NCBI GenBank assembly: GCA_947629585.1
Contig: CANREH010000012.1
Coordinates: forward strand, 1-49,842
DNA from: an uncultured Lachnospiraceae bacterium
GTDB taxonomy: Bacteria > Bacillota > Clostridia > Lachnospirales > Lachnospiraceae
Length of the DNA stretch: 49,842 bases
Direction of reading: 5' to 3'
The notes beneath the pieces are model-generated. The model was not told where the DNA came from, did not search any database, and was given only the letters and a program-made list of their open reading frames with translations. Of the stretch, positions 1 to 6,918 are shown one piece after another (the stretch's first letter is position 1; each line of letters begins with the position of its first letter). A program made the position numbers and the translations under genes.

Positions 1-111
1 GTACGACAACTTCTTGATCCGATCCTGGCTAAAGTATAGCAGACTTTTGGAGATATTTCCAAAAGCCTTATTGAAGTTAAAGTAATTACTCTTTATAATT
101 AGGCACAAAAT
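1..111. other. left edge, no gene recognised
   Basis: No coding sequence is recognised in this short AT-rich stretch. It contains a stem-loop at 44-65 with 8-bp arms (CTTTTGGA and TCCAAAAG) around a 6-base loop. No T-run follows on either strand, so it is not called a terminator. Bases 112-297 are described with the next gene because its frame continues into them. Confidence 0.4.
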
Positions 112-297
112 CTACAGCCACCCCGGCACTTTTTTATTTCCCACATCTTTGAAACCGCTGTACGAACTCAATAAAGTTTCCGCATCCCCCTCTCCTTCAT
201 AAAACGTGTCAACGTATACAGCACTGGGTTCAGTTTTCTCATCACCAGAATCTGCAGAAGGATGGGGAACAGGAAACAGAAGTCTATTTATTATATT
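112..297 (-). pseudogene. in-frame 62-codon continuation after the amber stop
   Basis: Reading on from TAG 298-300 in the same minus-strand frame gives an uninterrupted stretch to TAG 112-114. It includes HPSADSGDEKTEPSAVYVD and YEGEGDAETLLSSYSGFKDV, whose composition resembles the acidic C-terminal half of the upstream ORF. The simplest reading is that the original protein was about 60 residues longer and a nonsense mutation cut it. Stop-codon readthrough is possible but nothing in the sequence proves it. Confidence 0.4.
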
Positions 298-1059
298 CTA
301 TTGTTTCCGTTTTTTACTTTTAAGAATAGCATTAAGCATATGGGAAATCACTAACAGATCATCTTCTGTTGCACTTTTGGAAACACTGAGCTCCGCTAAT
401 TTTCCTTTCTCATTGGAACTATAAGTATAAACACAATATTCATTTTGTTCTAAAGTGTGATTTTCTTTTTCTATAATATCATTCTTATCTGCATCAACAC
501 TCACATGACTTTCTATACTCAGTATTTCTTTCTCTTCCTGTTCTACACTCTGTGCCACAATGCTAATTCTGCCTTCCTGCTCTTTCACAAAATTTGTAAT
601 TTTTAAAATTTCGATAATTGCGGTAGCTCCAGTCCTAGAATTATTCGAAACACTATTCACAGACAGTTTAATAATATTATTGACAAGTTCTTTTTTTAAA
701 ATATCGTTTTTAACCGGCACTACGGAAATCACTTTATTCAAAAATGGACTTCCCTTTACCACTTCATTCCAACACTCAATAACTTTCTCTTTTAAGTCCA
801 TTACATATGCCTTTCCCAGTTTAATACACAAAGCTGTCGGAACTCTTTTAATGCTTTTATTACCGCTATTATTACCAGTTTCTGCCAGTAATTTCGCCTG
901 TGTTAAAAAAGAATTGTTTCTGCTTATTATAACCTCTTTCATGTCAGCACTTTTAGCAAGCTCAGCTAAAGTAATCCCGGTTCCGTTTGTCGCCGCATAA
1001 GCACAAATAATCTTCATTAGTTGATTATACGACGAACCTGGCAACTTATATTCTTCCAT
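298..1059 (-). CDS. hypothetical protein with winged-helix-like N-terminus, ended by an amber stop
   Basis: I do not recognise the family. From the ATG at 1059 the product is about 253 residues. The first 90 residues (around SSYNQLMKIICAYAATNGTG and ITLAELAKSADMKEVIISR) look like a helix-turn-helix or winged-helix fold, and the rest is charged and low in complexity. The frame stays open to a TTG at 1116, but neither start has a convincing ribosome binding site, since the AGGAG near 1151-1156 is too far away. The reading frame does not look finished at TAG 298-300. The same frame continues for 62 codons to a TAG at 112-114 and encodes an acidic, protein-like tail ending KKVPGWL. The gene lies downstream of the helicase-nuclease on the same strand and may be its partner or a decaying passenger. 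Function is unknown. Confidence 0.6.
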   Translation of the reverse strand: MEEYKLPGSSYNQLMKIICAYAATNGTGITLAELAKSADMKEVIISRNNSFLTQAKLLAETGNNSGNKSIKRVPTALCIKLGKAYVMDLKEKVIECWNEVVKGSPFLNKVISVVPVKNDILKKELVNNIIKLSVNSVSNNSRTGATAIIEILKITNFVKEQEGRISIVAQSVEQEEKEILSIESHVSVDADKNDIIEKENHTLEQNEYCVYTYSSNEKGKLAELSVSKSATEDDLLVISHMLNAILKSKKRKQ

Positions 1060-1278
1060 AAAAAATAATTTTCCACTCAAAATATATTTAAATGTACTCG
1101 AACACTGAAAAATCAAAATTCTCTGTCTTTATATATTCCTTGAGTGTACTCTCCTTTCTTAAAATTTTATATTTACTATATATTACTATACTGCCTTATG
1201 CCTGTCAATAGAGCTACTTCAAAAAAAATATATAACAGATTTTTTCATTTGTGTAATTTGACAGCCGCATTTTGATTT

Positions 1279-4080
1279 TCACACACTTTTTTCTCTAACT
1301 AATTTCGGAAAACAATTTCTAATAAACTCGCACCCTATATCTTGGCAATATTTTTTCCCTTTAGATGGGTCAATAGTTGTTATCTTATCATATTTAGCAT
1401 TACTGATAACATTATGACAATATTCCAATTTTTTTCTAAAAACATCTTTATCCTTCTGCACGATAGTTATCCGTGTGGGATTGTTATTATTAAAATCATA
1501 AGATTCAATAAAGTCAACTTTTTCTCCTGTCAAATTTTCATATCCAAGAACATATACCATAAGCTGATTTTTTATCTGTTCTTTAGAAAGCACTTCTGAA
1601 CTAGATTTAAAATCCACTATCGTAACCGTATTGTTTAAACTATCTTTTATCAAATCAATTCGACCATCAATAAAAAGATACTCATTAATACTATAATCTA
1701 TTGTCTTTTCCGAGAAATGAATATTAGGAAACTTTGATTGATTATTAATGATATAACTCCGCAAATGTTGAAAAGCTTTTCTTTTCATTGTATCCACAAG
1801 TATTTTAAAACCATATGGTAAATACAAATATTTTTCAACTATTTCATTTATAATTTTGTCGTCAAAAATCCCTATTTCTTTATAGTGTTTATGTACATAA
1901 TCTAGCATATTATGTACAGACCGCCCATATCCCATTCTTATATTAAGTGGGGAATGAAAGCCAAAAACATTCAACATTTCAAATTTAAATGGACAATCAA
2001 ATAAATCTTTAAGTAATGAAAAATTAAGCGTTATAACCTCATCTTTTGAAAACTTCTTATCATTTGAGGTAGGATATACTATATTTAAGCATAGATCCTG
2101 ATATGCATATTGTGAATTTTTGGCTTCAATAAACGGTTGGGCTGGTTTTTTATACATTTTTCCCTGTCCGTAAGGCAGGGGAGACCTCGTCATAAAAAGA
2201 AACTTTTCGCTTCTAGTTATTCCTACATAAAATAGTCTCCGAAAACTTTCTTCATCGTTGTCATAAGCTCTTTCGATTACCATATCATTAAATATTCCCC
2301 ACGCACTTACACCGCTTGGTTTTCTCGGCGGAAAAATAGCATTTTGCGTTAAAAATGGAAGAAAGACAACTGGAAATTCCAATCCCTTTGACTGATGATA
2401 TGTCATAATGCGCAAACTGCGTATGGTTCTAAAATTTGGGGATAACCATCCCTCTGGATAAATAGTTGGCGCATCATCTCTTAGAAATGTTTGAAACGCT
2501 CGTAATTTGTATACAGGATTCATATCAAGATATATTTTTTCAAAATCATTTATTACCTCTGTAAACTTTCCCCAGTTATATAACATTTTCTCATTCTGTG
2601 ATTGATTTATAAGCTGAAGGTTAGCAAAAAGATTTTTAAGATTTTGCTGGATGGTATATTCATATGCATTCTCTTCATGAAAGAAACAAACAAAATCTAA
2701 TATAGCCTGACCAATGTCGTTATCATTAAGTGGTGAATATTTTTTCCACTTATCAATCAACTCTGTACTGATTTGTACCGCTGACCTATGAAAAGTTTCT
2801 ACATCATAAGATGAAATTATCCCAAAAACCACATCAAATGTATCACAAACAACCTTTATTTCATCTACCTCAAAAAGTTTCTGCGTGCCTTCAACAACAA
2901 AATCAATTCCATTATCCTGAAGTGCTTCAATTAATCCTTGAATCTTTTTTACAGAGCTAACAAGAATAACCATATCATCATAATTGAGTCCATACGTCTT
3001 GTTGTCTTTTGTATATGCAGTTCCATGTAACTGCTTTATTTTATTAATGATAAAGTCAATCTCTGATTCACGATCATCAAAATCATAGGCAATTATATCC
3101 CCAACATCATAACTCTGGGAATTGTTACTGTTCATTTGTTTACCTAATCTATTTTTATTATTTATTATTACTTGTCTGGCAACATCAGTAATTCCGCAAC
3201 TACTACGGAAATTCATATCTAAATACTTTTTTTTAACATTTTTATATCGAGCTTCAAATTTTCTGATATATGTCAAATTACTACCGCGCCAATGATATAT
3301 AGTTTGATCATCATCACCAACTACACAAATTTTTGCACCTTTTTTATAGAAGTAATTAACAATTTTCTCTTGTGCATCATTTACATCCTGATATTCATCT
3401 ACAATTAGATGCCGAACTGTAGATATAATATACTCATCGAAACAGCCTTTTTCAAGTAATTCAAGCGTTTTTACTATAATAGATGTATAATCAAATTTGT
3501 TTTTAGAATTCAAGCATCGTTCATATTGCTCAATATGTGACTGTAATGTGACATCTAATTTCTCAACTCCATATTCTCTCGCAATATCTAAAAAGGTCTT
3601 ATATGCACTTATTGCTTCTTGCAACTTATTATTTGCCATCTTAGGATATGCCAATGAATATGAGGTGCCTTCTTTTCGATGATATTTTACATCATAAATC
3701 CCAATATCGGCTCGAAAACGTTTCATAAAAAGTCTCGTCTGAACATCTTCTAGCAACTCATAATTTTTATAATCATCATTATAGTTTTGAAGCAAATAAT
3801 AACAGTAACCATGAATAGTACCTATGTACATATTAGCAAGTCCTTCTAAACTCTTATTTTGATTCTCAAATTCTTTATATATTTTTTGTTTCAGCGACGC
3901 TGCTGCTTTCTTTGAATACGTTACTGCAACAATATTCTCCGGCTTTACTCCTTGTTGTTTTAACAAATTTAAAATTCTGGCAACCATCGTCGTTGTCTTA
4001 CCAGACCCTGCACAAGCCACTATTTGAAGATTAGAATTAATTGTATTAATTGCTTCTTTCTGGTTGCTAGTTAAATCCAT
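1279..4080 (-). CDS. UvrD/Rep-family DNA helicase with C-terminal RecB/Cas4-like nuclease domain
   Basis: This is a superfamily 1 helicase of about 933 residues with a nuclease-type C-terminus, expected to unwind and process DNA ends in repair or phage defence. Visible helicase motifs are Walker A ACAGSGKTTT near residue 22, DEYQDVN (Walker B), GDDDQTIYHWRGS (motif III), NFRSS, TYHQSKGLEFPVVF (motif V) and RLFYVGITRSE (motif VI). The C-terminal domain has GRSVHNML, then IDGRIDLI near 804-810, DFKSS near 823 and QLMVY near 839, the PD-(D/E)XK pattern of RecB/AddB. A Cys in DCPFKF near 696 plus C912, C917 and C923 could bind an iron-sulfur cluster as in AddB and Cas4. The ATG at 4080 is chosen because GGGAGG lies 7 bases upstream; the frame extends only five codons further to a GTG. 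The DNA is much more AT-rich than the core genes. Confidence 0.88.
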   Translation of the reverse strand: MDLTSNQKEAINTINSNLQIVACAGSGKTTTMVARILNLLKQQGVKPENIVAVTYSKKAAASLKQKIYKEFENQNKSLEGLANMYIGTIHGYCYYLLQNYNDDYKNYELLEDVQTRLFMKRFRADIGIYDVKYHRKEGTSYSLAYPKMANNKLQEAISAYKTFLDIAREYGVEKLDVTLQSHIEQYERCLNSKNKFDYTSIIVKTLELLEKGCFDEYIISTVRHLIVDEYQDVNDAQEKIVNYFYKKGAKICVVGDDDQTIYHWRGSNLTYIRKFEARYKNVKKKYLDMNFRSSCGITDVARQVIINNKNRLGKQMNSNNSQSYDVGDIIAYDFDDRESEIDFIINKIKQLHGTAYTKDNKTYGLNYDDMVILVSSVKKIQGLIEALQDNGIDFVVEGTQKLFEVDEIKVVCDTFDVVFGIISSYDVETFHRSAVQISTELIDKWKKYSPLNDNDIGQAILDFVCFFHEENAYEYTIQQNLKNLFANLQLINQSQNEKMLYNWGKFTEVINDFEKIYLDMNPVYKLRAFQTFLRDDAPTIYPEGWLSPNFRTIRSLRIMTYHQSKGLEFPVVFLPFLTQNAIFPPRKPSGVSAWGIFNDMVIERAYDNDEESFRRLFYVGITRSEKFLFMTRSPLPYGQGKMYKKPAQPFIEAKNSQYAYQDLCLNIVYPTSNDKKFSKDEVITLNFSLLKDLFDCPFKFEMLNVFGFHSPLNIRMGYGRSVHNMLDYVHKHYKEIGIFDDKIINEIVEKYLYLPYGFKILVDTMKRKAFQHLRSYIINNQSKFPNIHFSEKTIDYSINEYLFIDGRIDLIKDSLNNTVTIVDFKSSSEVLSKEQIKNQLMVYVLGYENLTGEKVDFIESYDFNNNNPTRITIVQKDKDVFRKKLEYCHNVISNAKYDKITTIDPSKGKKYCQDIGCEFIRNCFPKLVREKSV

Positions 4081-4095
4081 AATAGAACCTCCCAC

Positions 4096-4232
4096 AATCT
4101 ACTGCAAATCTTTTATTATTAGAACATATTATCAAGCGGCACTTTTTTCCCACCCTCGCCAAACTCCACTTTTACGTTGATTACGCTGTCAGTTTTTTTT
4201 GTGTGAAAACATTACTACCGTCTCTGCATTGT
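4096..4232 (-). other. leader region upstream of the helicase, with a possible C-terminal coding scrap
   Basis: No intact gene is seen. One minus-strand frame from about 4195 to a TAA at 4119-4121 reads KKTDSVINVKVEFGEGG followed by KKVPLDNMF and a stop. It looks like the last two dozen residues of a lost protein, which I cannot identify. The rest is AT-rich leader for the helicase. Confidence 0.3.
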
Positions 4233-4261
4233 ATTATACAGCAATCTAATTCATAACGCAA
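4233..4261 (-). promoter_or_regulatory. sigma-A promoter for the helicase-nuclease gene
   Basis: On the minus strand TTGCGT (4256-4261) and TATAAT (4233-4238) are separated by exactly 17 bases. Transcription would start near 4226 and leave a leader of about 145 bases before the ATG at 4080. The promoter sits directly downstream of the broken cysteine desulfurase. Confidence 0.6.
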
Positions 4262-4299
4262 GTAGTAATGTCCGAAATTATCCCTCTGGACTTATCAGC

Positions 4300-4640
4300 C
4301 TAAAAAGTACATAAGCGCACTTCCATCAATGTGTAATGCAGACTAAATTCTGCATATTCTTCTGGAACAGTTATCGCCTTAATCACATGAGAAATCTGAG
4401 TATTTACACTATCACATGCAGAACTCGTAGATATACAGATTTTTTTAAATCCATTCGATGCAAAAACAGGAATTCAGAACCGCATGATGCTCTATAACGG
4501 TGGTAACGACCTGTTCTACTCCCTGTGACCCCATTTTAATAACCCAATTATCACTTTCAGTTCCACAAGACGTAAAATATATCTCCGCCGGATCTGCACC
4601 AATACACATTGCAATTGTTTTCCTGGCTTCTGTTATTGCC
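4300..4640 (-). pseudogene. cysteine desulfurase remnant (NifS/IscS/DndA-like), internally deleted and frameshifted
   Basis: Two pieces of a PLP-dependent cysteine desulfurase remain. Upstream, MAITEARKTIA, GADPAEIYFTSCGTESDNW and TTVIEHHAVLNSC match the region after the family's N-terminal LDNAATT segment, which is missing. The frame then stops at 4445-4447. In the next frame, from about 4452, FKKICISTSSACDS and ISHVIKAITVPEEYAEF match the active-site cysteine loop (Cys codon 4414-4416) and C-terminus, ending at TAG 4300-4302. Roughly 200 residues between the pieces, including the PLP lysine, are gone, so the enzyme cannot work. The style is compatible with DndA or SspA of DNA phosphorothioation systems, but housekeeping desulfurases look similar. 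Confidence 0.75.
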
Positions 4641-5174
4641 ATCTTTGTCTCCAAAAATTCTTCCTCATCTTCTTCCCAGAAAACAATTTTTCCAGACAAT
4701 TTGCCGTTAAGGAATTCTTTGACTTTGGACAGAACGAATCCGTCTTCTCCCAATGCCTGTAATTCTTTAATGATAAAATTATCCAAGCACTGTGCACTTT
4801 CAACACTCGCTAATGCAGAAGAAATCTCACACATAATCTGCCATCAGGAATTTTGAATCCTCTATGTTGCTTTCAATACACTTCTTAAACCCATTGTCCT
4901 CATCATTGAGAAATCCAAAAATACTTCTTTCAGCTTCTCCAACAACACGAGACACAAATGTTGCTAAATAGGAAGTGTACGAATGAAATGGATACAAGCT
5001 GATTATCTTCTCCTTAATTTCCGCCGCATTTGTTGAGTTACTATCCAGAACCTTATCTACTAGATTTCTAACGCTAGGCACACCAAGAAAATTCTGCTGG
5101 ATTAATTCATTATTGAACATAGTATTACAACATTCTTTAAACACTTTAACTTCTTCCGATGCCAAGAAGAACAT
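4640..5174 (-). pseudogene. C-terminal fragment of a large P-loop ATPase-like protein, frameshifted
   Basis: Two overlapping frames (5174-4827, then 4834 down to about 4640) encode pieces of one or more broken proteins. The first holds IISLYPFHSYTSYLATFVSR and VVGEAERSIFGFLNDEDNGF, which recalls the segment following the nucleotide-binding core in large defence ATPases of BREX BrxC/PglY, DptF or SspC type. This is a recollection of a pattern, not an alignment. The second (ESAQCLDNFIIKELQALGED and on to FWEEDEEEF) runs straight into the cysteine desulfurase remnant, so a deletion fused two neighbours. No Walker A motif is left. There is no credible start, and the DNA is AT-rich like the rest of this island. 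Confidence 0.55.
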
Positions 5175-5204
5175 GAACTTCCGATAACAAGAAGGACATG
5201 ATCA

Positions 5205-5233
5205 TTGACAAAAGAAAAAAGCTGTGGTAAAGT
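5205..5233 (+). promoter_or_regulatory. sigma-A promoter of the T-box leader
   Basis: TTGACA at 5205-5210 and TAAAGT at 5228-5233 are 17 bases apart. This would start transcription near 5240, just where the T-box Stem I begins, so the orphan leader is probably still transcribed. Confidence 0.65.
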
Positions 5234-5239
5234 ATCTCC

Positions 5240-5500
5240 AATAACATAGGAAAAGCGATGACGGAAAAGAGTAGTTTAGATGGAAGCAGCCAGAGAGAAC
5301 GGCATTTGGTGGAAGCTGTTTATGTGGAAACTAGACGAAAACCATTCTGGAGCTGTAATGCTGAAATTGAGTAAGCGTTACCGTAGGCCTGCGTTAAAGG
5401 ATAGGATTTGATGGAATCTGAAGTAAAAAGTTAAGGTGGAACCGTGCTGAAGGCACCCTTAAGGCTATTGCAATGATGGTCTTATGGGTGCTTTTCTTAT
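5240..5500 (+). promoter_or_regulatory. T-box riboswitch leader (threonyl-tRNA-sensing)
   Basis: This leader senses uncharged tRNA and controls premature termination. The T-box core AAGGTGGAACCGTG lies at 5433-5446, close to the consensus AGGGTGGNACCGCG. Stem I features are visible upstream, including an AGAGA motif near 5292 and GGTGGAAGC near 5308. An ACC triplet at 5341-5343 is the likely threonine specifier codon, although I placed it by eye. A terminator follows in which GCACCC near 5453 pairs with GGGTGC near 5487, followed by TTTTCTT. It precedes a thrS-like reading frame, which supports threonine specificity. The gene it serves is dead, yet no further terminator is seen before the lipoprotein gene at 6919. 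Confidence 0.85.
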
Positions 5501-5542
5501 GTTGTTGCATATGAAAGCAAAAAAAGAAAGGAGCAGCAAATT

Positions 5543-6799
5543 ATGAAGGTTCTGCGAAAAAATGGAGAAATGACAAAGGTAAGCTTTGAGGAACAGGAGG
5601 GAAAAAGGGCATTTTGGCATACGAGCGCGCATGTGCTTGCACAGGCTGTAAAACGTTTATATCCGAAAACGAAATGCGCCATTGGCCCGGCAGTTGAAAA
5701 TGGATTTTATTATGATTTTCAGTTTGAATTTTCCCTTACGGAAGAGCATTTAAAAGCGATCGAAGCAGAAATGCAGAAAATCGTAAAGGAGTCTCTCTCC
5801 CTGCAGGTCTGTGAGAAGTCAAAATCAGAAGCTCTCCGTTTCATGGAGAAGGCAGGTGAACCGTATAAAATCGAACTGATTCAGGAACGGAAAGATACAG
5901 ATCCTATCAGCTTTTATAGGCAGGGAGAATATGAAGAATTAAGGATATGTTGAAATTTCCACGCCTATTATGTTGGAACGAAGTCTTTGGGAAACTTCCG
6001 GCCATTGGGATTTTTACAGAGATAATATGTACTCCCTTAAGGTAGACGATATGGATTACGCAATCAAACCAATGAGCTGTCCGGGCGGAATGTTAGTGTA
6101 TAAACTGTAGCCGAAATCCTATAAGATGTTTCCTGTGCGGATGGGGGAATTAGGGCTTGTGCATCGGCATGAAAAATCCGGAACCTTACATGGCCTCATG
6201 CGGGTGCGTTCCTTTACGCAGGATGACGCTCATATCTTTATGCGAGAGGATCAGGTCATGGAGGAAATACAGGGAGTTATGCGCCTGATTGATGAGGTTT
6301 ACCAGAAATTTGGTTTTTCCTATGAAATTGAACTGTCAACGAGGCCGGAGCATTCCATTGGAAGCGATAAGGAATGGCGGCTTGCTGAGGAAGCTTTGGA
6401 AAAAGCAGTTCAGGGAATGGGCAGGACTTATGCCGTAAAAGAAGGAAATGGCGCATTTTATGGGCCAAAGCTTGATTTTCATATCAAAGATTCCATAGGC
6501 AGAACATGGCAGTGAGGAACAATTCAGCTCGATTTCCAGCTTCCGCAGAGATTTGATCTGGACTATACGGGAGCAGACGGAGAAAAGCACCGCCCGATTA
6601 TGCTGCATAGGGTTATCTTTGGATCGATAATAAAATCCGTGAAGCCCGTATGGACAAAGTACCCTATATCATTGTTGCAGGTGAAAATGAGAAAAAAAAT
6701 TTGTCGGTATCCGTAAGACAACGAGATGCAGAAAACGATAAACAGGATAATGTAGAAATGAGCCTGGAGCAGGCGGCAGATTTGATAAAGAGAGGATAA
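5543..6799 (+). pseudogene. thrS: threonyl-tRNA synthetase pseudogene
   Basis: The remains of a class II threonyl-tRNA synthetase are clear: FWHTSAHVLAQAVKRLYP and AIGPAVENGFYYDF (editing domain), [30 protein letters not shown] with FTQDDAHIF (motif 2), [32 protein letters not shown], then [20 protein letters not shown] near the C-terminus, ending at TAA 6797-6799. Damage is heavy. There is a frameshift and a deletion of well over 100 residues near 5935, TAG at 6108-6110, TGA at 6513-6515 (where the family has Cys), and a deletion of most of the anticodon-binding domain near 6625. The usual N-terminal TGS domain is absent, so it may have been a TGS-less paralogue. The start at 5543 has AAAGGAG nine bases upstream. 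A functional thrS must exist elsewhere. Confidence 0.92.
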
Positions 6800-6819
6800 G
6801 GCGAAACAACAGGAAAGCC

Positions 6820-6884
6820 TTAAGAAAATATTTAAGAAATAGTTAAGAAACCGTAAGAAATACCTGCCCTGTTTATGGTAAGAT
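6820..6884 (+). promoter_or_regulatory. phased TTAAGAAA direct repeats upstream of the lipoprotein promoter
   Basis: Three exact TTAAGAAA copies (6820-6827, 6832-6839, 6843-6850) and a near copy GTAAGAAA (6853-6860) are spaced 12, 11 and 10 bases apart, about one helical turn. The last overlaps the expected -35 position of a -10-like TAAGAT at 6879-6884. This arrangement is typical of sites bound by OmpR/PhoB-type response regulators that replace a weak -35. The regulator is not in the window. Confidence 0.5.
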
Positions 6885-6918
6885 AAAGTAAATCTTATTT
6901 TACAAGGGAGGTATTTTT

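Noticed and set aside
44..65. 8-bp stem-loop near the left edge
   Set aside because: There is no T-run on either side and no gene end nearby, so it was not called a terminator.
4119..4195. Minus-strand scrap ending KKVPLDNMF as a gene
   Set aside because: It is only about 25 codons with no start. It is mentioned in the leader region as a possible remnant.
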